Part shown: positions 28,159 to 35,592 of the stretch, in pieces | Position numbering within the stretch: position 1 is the stretch's first letter | Layout of the letters: each line of letters opens with the position of its first letter | Source: Metabacillus niabensis | Lineage (GTDB): Bacteria > Bacillota > Bacilli > Bacillales > Bacillaceae | Reading direction: 5' to 3' | Assembly: GCF_902829255.1 (NCBI RefSeq) | Contig: NZ_CADEPK010000014.1 | Span: 1-47,911, forward strand | Length of the DNA stretch: 47,911 nucleotides | Made by a program: the position numbers and the translations under genes | Notes under the pieces: model-generated | Told to the model about the DNA's origin: nothing | What the model saw: only the letters and a program-made list of their open reading frames with translations | Databases searched by the model: none

Positions 28159-28187
28159 TTGACAAATATAAAAGCGAAGGCTATAAT
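28159..28187 (+). promoter_or_regulatory. Consensus sigma-A promoter of ylbN-rpmF
   Basis: Perfect TTGACA (28159-28164) and TATAAT (28182-28187) with a 17-base spacer, the strongest promoter in the window. This suits ribosomal protein expression. Confidence 0.92.
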
Positions 28188-28215
28188 TACCTTTGTTGCC
28201 TTGAGGTGATATATA

Positions 28216-28737
28216 TTGAAATGGACAATTAGTCAATTACATCAATTACAAAGCAAGGGATTGCAAATTGACGATGAAATTGATATGAGTGAACTTGTCA
28301 CAGGTCAATCTGACATTCGTGATATTTCACCAGTTACTGTTAAAGGACGTGCAGATATAAGTTCTACGAGGGTAACTTTCCATTTATCAATTTCAGGTTC
28401 GATGATTCTACCGTGTTCTCGAACATTAGTGGATGTACATTATCCATTTTCAATTGATACAACAGAAACATTTTTATTAAAACCAACAGATTATGATACG
28501 GATGAGGATTATTATCTTGTTAATGGGGATGTTGTTGATTTAATTCCCATTATTAAAGAAATCATTCTACTAGAAATCCCAATGCAGGTATTTTGTGATG
28601 ATGTTAAAAATGAAAAAGATGCTGCACCCCAATCCGGAAAGGACTGGGAAGTGATTTCAGAGGAAGAGCTTAATAAAAAGGTTGATCCTCGTCTAGCTGG
28701 ACTAGCAAAATTTTTTGAAAATGACGAGAGCAAATAA
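28216..28737 (+). CDS. ylbN: DUF177/YceD family protein YlbN
   Basis: A 173-aa protein of the YceD family, usually encoded directly before rpmF and, in plants and E. coli, linked to 23S rRNA accumulation. The conserved region LPCSRTLVDVHYPFSI (about 58-73) and the acidic C-terminal PRLAGLAKFFE are visible. The start is TTG 28216 after GAGGTGAT. It is 77 bases before rpmF and shares the consensus promoter, so the two form an operon. Confidence 0.9.
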   Translation: MKWTISQLHQLQSKGLQIDDEIDMSELVTGQSDIRDISPVTVKGRADISSTRVTFHLSISGSMILPCSRTLVDVHYPFSIDTTETFLLKPTDYDTDEDYYLVNGDVVDLIPIIKEIILLEIPMQVFCDDVKNEKDAAPQSGKDWEVISEEELNKKVDPRLAGLAKFFENDESK

Positions 28738-28814
28738 TTTGCTAGCTTCCAATACAAAAGAATTGTATCACCAATGATGTAATCGTTGAAATAGTCTTTA
28801 AGGAGGTGGGAATA

Positions 28815-28988
28815 ATGGCTGTACCTTTTAGAAGAACTTCTAAAACAAGAAAAAGACTACGTCGTACTCATTTTAAATTACAAGTGCCTGGTATGGTAGA
28901 ATGCCCAAACTGCGGTGAAAGCAAACTAGCTCACCGTGTATGTAAAGCATGTGGAACATACAAAGGAAAAGAAGTAATCAGCAAATAA
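28815..28988 (+). CDS. rpmF: 50S ribosomal protein L32
   Basis: A 57-aa ribosomal protein of the zinc-binding (C+) type, with C30/C33 (CPNC) and C43/C46 (CKAC). The N-terminus [17 protein letters not shown] is typical. ATG 28815 follows a near-perfect AAGGAGGTGGG, 5 bases away. An upstream in-frame start is not needed. It is co-transcribed with ylbN and followed by a strong palindromic terminator. Confidence 0.97.
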   Translation: MAVPFRRTSKTRKRLRRTHFKLQVPGMVECPNCGESKLAHRVCKACGTYKGKEVISK

Positions 28989-29000
28989 TTTTGTTTGTTG

Positions 29001-29038
29001 AAAAAAGAGTGAAGGTCAAATGACCTTCACTCTTTTTT
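29001..29038. terminator. Terminator of ylbN-rpmF
   Basis: Perfect 18-bp arms (AAAAAAGAGTGAAGGTCA and its complement) separated by two bases, ending in TTTTTT. Confidence 0.95.
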
Positions 29039-29217
29039 GTCTCTTTTTAATGAAGTGTCTTGTTTACCTTTATTCGCTGTTTTCATTTAACATGTCTAGC
29101 TTTAGTAAATCTTGAATATTTTTGTGGCTTTAAAATGAAGGTAATAGAATAATGTAGTCTATCTTTTCTACTAGTTGCATATGTATAGAAAAAAAGTGAC
29201 TATTGGAGGGATTTAAG

Positions 29218-29835
29218 ATGACTACAACACGTCAAGATGCTTGGACACAGGATGAGGATTTATTATTAGCAGAAATCGTACTTAGACATATTCGTGAAGG
29301 AGCCACACAGCTTGCTGCATTCGAGGAAGTTGGTAGAAGATTATCAAGAACAGCTGCTGCATGTGGATTTAGATGGAATTCACATGTTCGAAAACAATAT
29401 AAAACTGGCATCGAGCTTGCAAAAAAACAACGTAAAGAATTAAGGACATTACCGCAGGAGCAAGAAACTGAAAATCAAATAGTAAACGAAGCGAAAGAGG
29501 AACAAGAAAAACCTAGTGCAAGCTCAAAAAATACAATTAAGGAGCTCATTTCTTTTTTACAACAATATGAAGAAGCACCATCAATCCAAGAGTTACAAAA
29601 AGAAAATAAGCGGTTGAAAGATAAGGTTCAACAATTAGAAGCCTCAGTCAATAGCCTCGAACAAGAGAAAGAGGGATTGATAAAAAATTTACAAGTGATG
29701 GAAGAGGATTATCACGCATTAATTGAAATTATGGATCGTGCACGAAAAATGGTCATATTACAGGAAGATGAAAGAAATCGAAAAGTAAAGTTTCAAATGG
29801 ACAAAAACGGTAATTTAGAGAGAGTTGAAAAGTAA
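29218..29835 (+). CDS. rsfA: RsfA family prespore transcriptional regulator
   Basis: A 205-aa DNA-binding regulator. Residues 1-60 form a Myb/SANT-like domain (DAWTQDEDLLLAEIVLRHI, then RTAAACGFRWNSHVRKQY). Residues about 125-185 are a strong coiled coil (LQKENKRLKDKVQQLEAS). In B. subtilis RsfA (YlbO) adjusts sigma-F-dependent transcription in the forespore. ATG 29218 follows GGAGGG. A TTG at 29203 overlaps that site and is rejected. I could not identify a clean sigma-F promoter. Convergent with ylbP across a shared terminator. Confidence 0.92.
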   Translation: MTTTRQDAWTQDEDLLLAEIVLRHIREGATQLAAFEEVGRRLSRTAAACGFRWNSHVRKQYKTGIELAKKQRKELRTLPQEQETENQIVNEAKEEQEKPSASSKNTIKELISFLQQYEEAPSIQELQKENKRLKDKVQQLEASVNSLEQEKEGLIKNLQVMEEDYHALIEIMDRARKMVILQEDERNRKVKFQMDKNGNLERVEK

Positions 29836-29861
29836 AAACGGGCTATTATTAGCCCGTTTTT
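29834..29861. terminator. Bidirectional terminator between rsfA and ylbP
   Basis: Stem AAAAACGGGCT / AGCCCGTTTTT with a 6-base loop. It overlaps the last codons of ylbP. Confidence 0.92.
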
Positions 29862-30322
29862 ACTTCGCTAACGCCATCTGGAAACCAGACATAAGGATTT
29901 TCTCCTTTATCTCTTTCCATATCATATTTCACTTGTTTAAAATCCATTTTCGTCCAAAATTCCGCTGATTTAATCCGAGGGTTTGTTTTAATCGGTAATT
30001 GAAATGATTTTGCGAATTGGACAAGTGCTTTTCCATAACCTTTCCCTTGATATTGTGGTAAAACTTCTAGTTTCCACAATTCTAAATAATCTTGCTTAGG
30101 TTCGAAGTATTGATCAAACTTTTTGTCTACTCGGTATAAACTCATTCGAGCAACAAGCTTATCGCCGTAATAAATACCATAAAATGGTGAGTCGCTATCA
30201 TTTTCAATAATATTCGCTTGGAGATCTTCAAGCATTGAAAGCTCCTGAATCCCATATTCTTTAAATTTTTTAAATTCTTCTAGCGTTTTATAATTGACTA
30301 ATAATTTTTCAACTTTAATCAA
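29849..30322 (-). CDS. ylbP: GNAT N-acetyltransferase YlbP
   Basis: A 157-aa GNAT-family protein. The acetyl-CoA-binding motif is LEVLPQYQGKGYGKALVQFA near residues 90-109, with MSLYRVDKK before it and the C-terminal SAEFWTKMDFKQVKYDMERD. The start is TTG 30322, 8 bases after GAGGGGGG. Extra open codons upstream lack a site. Substrate unknown. Synteny between rsfA and panE matches B. subtilis ylbP. Confidence 0.88.
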   Translation of the reverse strand: MIKVEKLLVNYKTLEEFKKFKEYGIQELSMLEDLQANIIENDSDSPFYGIYYGDKLVARMSLYRVDKKFDQYFEPKQDYLELWKLEVLPQYQGKGYGKALVQFAKSFQLPIKTNPRIKSAEFWTKMDFKQVKYDMERDKGENPYVWFPDGVSEVKTG

Positions 30323-30545
30323 GCTATAATCCCCCCTCGCCAAAAACTAACAGAACTGTTCATTAAAACAATATTTCGATTATAATGAAAATAACCCTAT
30401 AAAATATTATAGCATGATATACATATAGTGGATATGAAAATGATAAAACGCTTACAGATAAGTTAGAAAGGAGTATCGCTTATTTTATAAGTAACAGAGT
30501 AAAATGTAAATTCGATATTTAACTAGACGCATAGCAGGTGGTAAA

Positions 30546-31436
30546 ATGAAAATTGGAATCATTGGAGCAGGGTCACTTGGGTTACTATATGCTTTTTATC
30601 TTACAAAATTACAAAATCAGATAACTCTTTATACAAATAGAGAAGAACAGGCAGAGGAAATTCGGAGAAATGGATTAACTTTGATAAAGAATGATATCTC
30701 ATTCAATATTAGTATTAATGCTGATTCTTCCTCTGAGTATAAGGAGGATTTTCTTATCGTTACTGTTAAGCAATATCATCTTGATAAGATTGCTGCAACA
30801 TTAAAAAAACACTCTCCAAAAATGATTTTGTTTTTACAAAATGGAATGGGGCATTTGGATATATTATCCACATTATCAAAGGAACATCAAATTATTATAG
30901 GTGTATCTGAACATGGTGCATTAAAGGTAAATAATCATACAGTAATCCATTCTGGTATTGGAAAAACTAAAATAGCTTTTTATCAAATGAGAGAAAAGGG
31001 CATTAATAAACTTAATACATTAACAAGCATAAATGAGGGTGACTTTTCTTTTGAAACAGTAGATAGTTGGAAGGATATGCTAATCGAAAAGCTGATGGTC
31101 AATGCAGCTATAAATCCATTAACTGCTCTTCTACGGGTAAGAAATGGTGCATTAATAGAGAATCACTACTATAAAGAGATGTTGATGTCGTTATTTAATG
31201 AAATAATACAAGTTTTAGACGTTCATAATGGAGAGCAGATGTTGCAGCATGTTTTACATATTTGTGAAAAAACATCTGAAAATGAGTCTTCGATGTACAA
31301 GGATATTCAAATGGGCTCAAAAACAGAAATAGATGCTATTTTAGGCTTTGTAGTAAAAAGAGCAAAACAAAAGAATGTGAATATTCCACTTACTTTATTT
31401 TTATACAATGCCATAAAGGGAATTGAAGCAAAATGA
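30546..31436 (+). CDS. panE: 2-dehydropantoate 2-reductase
   Basis: An NADPH-dependent ketopantoate reductase of the pantothenate/CoA pathway. The 296-aa protein has the Rossmann motif GAGSLG (7-12), QNGMGHLD near 98-105, the catalytic lysine K172 in EKLMVNAAINP and the C-terminal substrate block SSMYKDIQMGSKTEID. The ATG follows AGGTGG. It corresponds to B. subtilis ylbQ by position. It appears monocistronic; no strong terminator follows, only an AT-only palindrome (TTTTCATTTTAAAATG, from 31469). Confidence 0.9.
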   Translation: MKIGIIGAGSLGLLYAFYLTKLQNQITLYTNREEQAEEIRRNGLTLIKNDISFNISINADSSSEYKEDFLIVTVKQYHLDKIAATLKKHSPKMILFLQNGMGHLDILSTLSKEHQIIIGVSEHGALKVNNHTVIHSGIGKTKIAFYQMREKGINKLNTLTSINEGDFSFETVDSWKDMLIEKLMVNAAINPLTALLRVRNGALIENHYYKEMLMSLFNEIIQVLDVHNGEQMLQHVLHICEKTSENESSMYKDIQMGSKTEIDAILGFVVKRAKQKNVNIPLTLFLYNAIKGIEAK

Positions 31437-31547
31437 ACCATCAATATTCATAAAAAAAGAGATTTTTTTCATTTTAAAATGAAAATTAACAATAATACTA
31501 AATCCTAAGCAAAGTATTTTTTGTTTTTATGATTAAAATGCTATACT

Positions 31548-31589
31548 CATCCATGGTACCACTTTCATTACAGGTGGTAAATCTGGATG
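31548..31589 (+). promoter_or_regulatory. Hairpin occluding the ribosome site of the bshC-leader ORF
   Basis: CATCC (31548-31552) pairs with GGATG (31585-31589, which includes the start codon), and TACCAC (31557-31562) pairs with GTGGTA (31574-31579, the ribosome site). A candidate -10 TATACT lies at 31542-31547. If transcription starts near 31554, only the inner stem forms. Confidence 0.45.
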
Positions 31590-31703
31590 TTTGTAGATAA
31601 AGTTAAAAAATTGTTCTCTATAGTTTTTTGTCTTACAAATGATAATGTATGTAAAGGATGTCCATGTATAGAAGCAATCACATCCATGATTTACAAAGGA
31701 TAA
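31587..31703 (+). CDS. Cys-rich 38-aa mini-ORF or leader peptide before bshC
   Basis: ATG 31587 lies 9 bases after AGGTGG. The predicted peptide is 38 aa, with an amphipathic start (FVDKVKKLFSIVF) and four Cys at 15, 22, 25 and 27 in NVCKGCPC. It ends 46 bases before bshC, whose product adds cysteine to a bacillithiol precursor. The last three Cys codons fall in a predicted RNA stem (31651-31694). It could be a cysteine-sensing leader peptide, a small metal-binding protein, or chance. No family is recognised. Confidence 0.4.
   Translation: MFVDKVKKLFSIVFCLTNDNVCKGCPCIEAITSMIYKG
31651..31694 (+). promoter_or_regulatory. Stem over the Cys codons of the bshC leader
   Basis: GTAAA+GGATGT (31651-31661) pairs with ACATCC (31680-31685) and TTTAC (31690-31694), with a 4-base bulge. 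The 5' GGATGT at 31585-31590 can pair instead with ACATCC, so alternative folds exist. A small A/U hairpin TGTATA/TATACA (31708-31724) followed by TATTTTT lies just before bshC. Confidence 0.4.
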
Positions 31704-31749
31704 GAACTGTATAAGAACTATACATATTTTTAGAAAGGAAGTTACATAT

Positions 31750-33378
31750 ATGGAGATTCTTGAACTCTCCCTGCACTCTTCAAATCAATTTTTGGATCAC
31801 TTCACAAAACAAACCTTAGATGTCTCATCCTATTTTGATTACAATACTCATTCAAAAGCGGTTTTTAAAGAAAGAGCTGCGGATTTAAAAAATCGTTCCT
31901 TTCAACGTGAAGAGCTAGTTTCATATTTGAAGCAGTACGCAAGGCGTTTCGCAAAAGAACAAGATAAAACATTTGAAAACATTGAAAAATTAAAAGATCC
32001 GAACAGTGTCGTTGTAATTGGTGGTCAGCAAGCTGGTTTATTAACAGGACCGCTATATACGATCAATAAAATCATTTCGATTATTGTTCTTGCGAGGCAA
32101 CAGGAAGAGGAGTTAGGTATCCCTGTTGTACCTGTTTTTTGGATTGCTGGTGAGGACCATGATTTTGCAGAAATAAATCATATTTTTGCTGCAAAGGAGA
32201 AAATTCCGAAGAAAATATCAGTAAAAGACTCCCCACTTAAAAAACAGTCAGTTTCGGAATTACCAATTAACAAGCAAAAGACAATTGAATGGCTAGAAGA
32301 AGTCTTTGAAGTATTTGGGGAAACTGATTATTCAAAGCAATTAATCAATAATTTAAAACAGTATGTTCAAAAGTCGTCATCATATGTAGAGTTTTTTGAA
32401 CTTGTTGTAATGGAAATTTTCCAAGATCAAGGATTAGTTTTAGTGAACTCAGGAGATTCTGGTCTTCGTCAACTCGAAAAACCCTGTTTTTATGCAATTG
32501 TTGAGCGAAATTCCAACATAGCCGATGCCGCATTAAAACAACAGCAATTTATGCGAGAACAGGGCTATCAGCCGATAATAGAGATTGGAAAAGATAGCGC
32601 AAATTTCTTCTATCACCATGAAGGTGAACGGTTTCTTGTGGAAAGAAAAAGTGAGGAAGAATTTTTTATCCCAGAGATAAATCTAGTCTTATCAAAAGCA
32701 GAATTACACGATTTAATCGAGGCGTATCCTGAAAAGTTTAGCAATAATGTTGTAACTAGACCTGTAATGCAGGAATTCTTATTTCCTACTCTGGCATTTT
32801 TTGCAGGACCTGGTGAGTTTACGTACTGGGCTGAATTAAAACAAGTGTTTTCTGAAATGGAAATGAAAATGCCACCTGTATTACCGAGATTAATGATCAC
32901 TTTACTAGAAAGATCTATTGAGAGAAATATCCTTGAAGCAAGCTTGTCGCTTGATGATGTTCTACAAAATGGAGTCGAAGATGCAATAACAGCTTATTTA
33001 AAAGATGCTACCCCAGTAGAAATGGAACCATTGATTCATCAAGCAAAAGAGCAAATATCCGCTATTCATCATAATCTTATACGAGAAGCGTTGAAAATTG
33101 ATCAAAGCTTAGAGCCGATGCTAATGAAAAATGGTGTATTTATTCAGGAGCAGCTAGAATTTTTTAATCGCAGTGTTGAAAAACGAATACAAGAGAAACA
33201 TAATGTACAGCTTTCGAAATACCGCGAAATTGAATTATCTTTATTCCCAAATTTACATCCTCAGGAAAGAATGTGGAATATTTATTACTATATAAATAAA
33301 TATGGCCCGCAATTTGTAGGAGATTTGCTAAACTTGTCATATTCTTTTAATGGAAAACATAAAATTGTCAAAATTTAA
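31750..33378 (+). CDS. bshC: Bacillithiol biosynthesis cysteine-adding enzyme BshC
   Basis: The putative cysteine ligase for the last step of bacillithiol synthesis, joining cysteine to GlcN-malate. The 542-aa protein matches the family length. It contains SVVVIGGQQAGLLTGPLYT, PVFWIAGEDHDFAEINH, AFFAGPGEFTYWAEL and a long helical C-terminal region that ends near NLHPQERMWN. ATG 31750 follows AGAAAGGAAG. Position upstream of mraZ matches B. subtilis yllA. A weak terminator follows. Expression may be governed by the structured leader upstream (inference). Confidence 0.93.
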   Translation: MEILELSLHSSNQFLDHFTKQTLDVSSYFDYNTHSKAVFKERAADLKNRSFQREELVSYLKQYARRFAKEQDKTFENIEKLKDPNSVVVIGGQQAGLLTGPLYTINKIISIIVLARQQEEELGIPVVPVFWIAGEDHDFAEINHIFAAKEKIPKKISVKDSPLKKQSVSELPINKQKTIEWLEEVFEVFGETDYSKQLINNLKQYVQKSSSYVEFFELVVMEIFQDQGLVLVNSGDSGLRQLEKPCFYAIVERNSNIADAALKQQQFMREQGYQPIIEIGKDSANFFYHHEGERFLVERKSEEEFFIPEINLVLSKAELHDLIEAYPEKFSNNVVTRPVMQEFLFPTLAFFAGPGEFTYWAELKQVFSEMEMKMPPVLPRLMITLLERSIERNILEASLSLDDVLQNGVEDAITAYLKDATPVEMEPLIHQAKEQISAIHHNLIREALKIDQSLEPMLMKNGVFIQEQLEFFNRSVEKRIQEKHNVQLSKYREIELSLFPNLHPQERMWNIYYYINKYGPQFVGDLLNLSYSFNGKHKIVKI

Positions 33379-33392
33379 ATTAAAGTTTTTTT

Positions 33393-33422
33393 AAAATCCT
33401 GTTTTTACAGGGTTTTTTTTTT
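33393..33422 (+). terminator. Terminator of bshC
   Basis: A 7-bp stem ATCCTGT / ACAGGGT (one wobble pair), followed by a run of about ten T. Confidence 0.75.
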
Positions 33423-33444
33423 GTGAAAAGAAATGTAGAATAGG

Positions 33445-33495
33445 AAGTGGAGATATGTGGGGGGAAGTGGTGACTTGAGGGTAGAAAGTGGGGGC
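33445..33495 (+). promoter_or_regulatory. MraZ operator: direct repeats at 10-bp spacing
   Basis: Five related hexamers head to tail: AAGTGG (33445), ATGTGG (33455), AAGTGG (33465), TTGAGG (33475) and AAGTGG (33486). A spacing of about 10 bp matches the repeat operators known for MraZ in other bacteria. They lie just after a possible -10 (TAGAAT, 33436-33441) and run up to the mraZ start, consistent with autorepression of the cluster. Confidence 0.7.
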
Positions 33496-33502
33496 AACGA
33501 GC

Positions 33503-33934
33503 ATGTTTATGGGAGAGTACCATCACACCATAGATTTAAAGGGCAGAATGATTGTCCCATCAAAGTTTAGAGATGGACTAGGTGAGACTTTCGTCTTAAC
33601 TAGAGGCCTAGACCAATGCTTGTTTGGTTATCCAATGAGTGAATGGAAAGTAATAGAAGAAAAACTAAAAGCCCTCCCTTTAACAAAAAAGGATGCTCGT
33701 GCATTTACCCGTTTTTTCTTCTCAGGAGCAATTGAATGTGAACTAGATAAACAAGGTCGTATCAATATTGCTTCACCACTTTTGCAGTATGCCAAGCTAG
33801 AAAAAGAATGTGTTGTTATCGGAGTTTCAAATCGGATTGAATTATGGAGCAAGTCCATTTGGGAGAATTATGTTTCAGAACAAGAAGATTCCTTTGAAGA
33901 AATTGCTGAAAACATGATTGACTTTGATATATAA
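33503..33934 (+). CDS. mraZ: Transcriptional regulator MraZ
   Basis: A 143-aa DNA-binding protein of the AbrB-like swapped-hairpin fold, first gene of the division and cell-wall cluster and repressor of its own operon. It starts [16 protein letters not shown]. The two DXXXR repeats are visible (DLKGR near 11-15 and DKQGR near 84-88). ATG 33503 gives exactly the family length. The ribosome site is an unusual G-run (GTGGGGGC) that is also part of the last operator repeat, so MraZ binding and translation initiation signals overlap at the DNA level. Confidence 0.95.
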   Translation: MFMGEYHHTIDLKGRMIVPSKFRDGLGETFVLTRGLDQCLFGYPMSEWKVIEEKLKALPLTKKDARAFTRFFFSGAIECELDKQGRINIASPLLQYAKLEKECVVIGVSNRIELWSKSIWENYVSEQEDSFEEIAENMIDFDI

Positions 33935-34010
33935 TGCTCCCTTAGGTAACAATGTATGATAGTGGACAAGCTATAAATGGATTTGAAATTTGAAAAGGTG
34001 GTACACAACA

Positions 34011-34943
34011 ATGTTTGAACATACAACAGTACTTTTAAAGGAAACAGTTGATGGTTTAGAAGTAAAAGCAGATGGAGTTTATGTTGATTGCACATTAGGT
34101 GGAGCAGGACATAGCAGCTATTTACTTTCACAATTGTCCGAAAAGGGACATTTATATGCCTTTGATCAAGATGATATTGCTTTAGCAAATGCAAAAAAGA
34201 AATTAGCGAATTACGATGGACAAGTAACGTTCATAAAAAGTAACTTCAGGTACTTAAAAGAGAAGTTGACAGAGCAAGGTGTAGAGAAAGTGGATGGGAT
34301 TATTTTTGATTTAGGAGTTTCTTCTCCACAGTTAGATACACCGGAGAGAGGCTTTAGCTATCACCATGATGCACCGCTTGATATGAGAATGGATCAGCAA
34401 TCAGAGATATCAGCATACAATGTCGTTAATGAATGGTCCTATGAGGCTTTAGTCAAAATATTTTTTAAGTATGGTGAAGAAAAATTTTCAAAACAAATTG
34501 CTAGGAAAATTGAAACGTATCGTGAAAAGGAAGCAATAAAGACAACAGGTCAACTCGTTGAAATTATTAAAGAGGCGATACCTGCACCAGCGCGTCGTAA
34601 AGGTGGACATCCAGCAAAGCGAATTTTTCAAGCAATTCGGATTGCGGTGAATGATGAATTAAAGGTTTTTGAAGAAGCGATTGAACAATCAATTGATTTG
34701 TTAAAGCAAGGTGGCAGAGTGAGTGTAATAACGTTCCATTCCTTGGAGGATCGAATTTGTAAATCGGCATTTAAAGAAGCAGCAACTCCTCCAGAAATAC
34801 CTCGAAATATGCCGTATATCCCAGAAGGATATGAACCAAAAATTAAAATTATAACTAGAAAACCAATTATTCCTTCAGAAAAAGAGCTTGAAGAGAATAA
34901 TCGAGCAAGATCAGCTAAATTAAGAATCGCTGAAAAGATGTAG
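34011..34943 (+). CDS. rsmH: 16S rRNA (cytosine1402-N4)-methyltransferase RsmH
   Basis: A SAM-dependent methyltransferase (also MraW) acting on C1402 of 16S rRNA in the small-subunit P site. The 310-aa protein has the [13 protein letters not shown] opening, SAM-binding [10 protein letters not shown] near residue 31, [14 protein letters not shown], and the C-terminal [13 protein letters not shown] and [14 protein letters not shown] blocks. ATG 34011 follows AAAGGTGGT. An in-frame TTG 7 codons upstream contains the site and is rejected. Second gene of the mra operon. Confidence 0.96.
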   Translation: MFEHTTVLLKETVDGLEVKADGVYVDCTLGGAGHSSYLLSQLSEKGHLYAFDQDDIALANAKKKLANYDGQVTFIKSNFRYLKEKLTEQGVEKVDGIIFDLGVSSPQLDTPERGFSYHHDAPLDMRMDQQSEISAYNVVNEWSYEALVKIFFKYGEEKFSKQIARKIETYREKEAIKTTGQLVEIIKEAIPAPARRKGGHPAKRIFQAIRIAVNDELKVFEEAIEQSIDLLKQGGRVSVITFHSLEDRICKSAFKEAATPPEIPRNMPYIPEGYEPKIKIITRKPIIPSEKELEENNRARSAKLRIAEKM

Positions 34944-35000
34944 TGAAAACTTAAGAGTTAACAACTATCTTACTAATCGACTTAAAAGGAGGTATCATCA

Positions 35001-35366
35001 ATGAGCAATTTAGCTACAAAAATTGAACAGCAAAAGATAGAGCAACAAAGACAACAAGTACCGGTACAAGAACCATTAGTAATAAGAAGAAGGGCAACGA
35101 TTACCCTTGGTGAAAAACTATTAATTTTGATGTTTGTAGCCCTTTTCGTAATCGGTGCAGTAAACATTATTACGAAAAGCTATGCCGTTTATCAAGCGAA
35201 TATTGAAATCCAAAAAACTGAAGCGAAAATTGATGAGCAAACTAAGCTAATTAGTGACCTCCATGTACAAGTTGAAGAATTGAGTACATATGATCGAATT
35301 TGGGAAAAAGCAAAAGAGTTAGGATTAACTTTAGACCAAAATAACGTAAAAAGTGTACAAGAATAG
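35001..35366 (+). CDS. ftsL: Cell division protein FtsL
   Basis: A bitopic division protein of 121 aa: a cytoplasmic Gln-rich N-terminus (about 1-36), one membrane helix (about 40-60), and an extracytoplasmic coiled coil (IEIQKTEAKIDEQTKLISDLHVQVEEL). FtsL forms a complex with DivIB and DivIC and activates PBP2B/FtsW. ATG 35001 follows AAAGGAGG. B. subtilis FtsL is unstable and rate-limiting, cleaved by RasP. A leaky-looking terminator and a new promoter follow before pbpB. Confidence 0.93.
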   Translation: MSNLATKIEQQKIEQQRQQVPVQEPLVIRRRATITLGEKLLILMFVALFVIGAVNIITKSYAVYQANIEIQKTEAKIDEQTKLISDLHVQVEELSTYDRIWEKAKELGLTLDQNNVKSVQE

Positions 35367-35402
35367 GAGCATTTTAGTAAAAAAGTAAATAAATAAAGGA
35401 TA

Positions 35403-35445
35403 GAGAGAGCTGTGCCACATAAGACATATGTAGCCGGCTCTTTTT
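35403..35445 (+). terminator. Imperfect hairpin with T-tract between ftsL and pbpB
   Basis: AGAGAGC (35404) pairs with GGCTCT (35436), with inner pairing ACAT/ATGT, followed by TTTTT. It probably attenuates rather than ends the mra transcript. Confidence 0.55.
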
Positions 35446-35474
35446 CATCACGTTTATAAATTACGTGATATAAT
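35446..35474 (+). promoter_or_regulatory. Extended -10 promoter for pbpB
   Basis: TGATATAAT (extended -10, hexamer 35469-35474) lies shortly after the ftsL-pbpB hairpin. The -35 region is poor. It would restart transcription about 110 bases before the pbpB start. Confidence 0.45.
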
Positions 35475-35592
35475 AATACCCGATATGAAAGTTTTGTAGG
35501 TATGTTGATGACTAGTATGTAGCTAGAAAGCTTATTCATGATAATCTAATTCTTAGTGTAGTTTGCCAATATTATGTTTAAAGGAGTTACGT

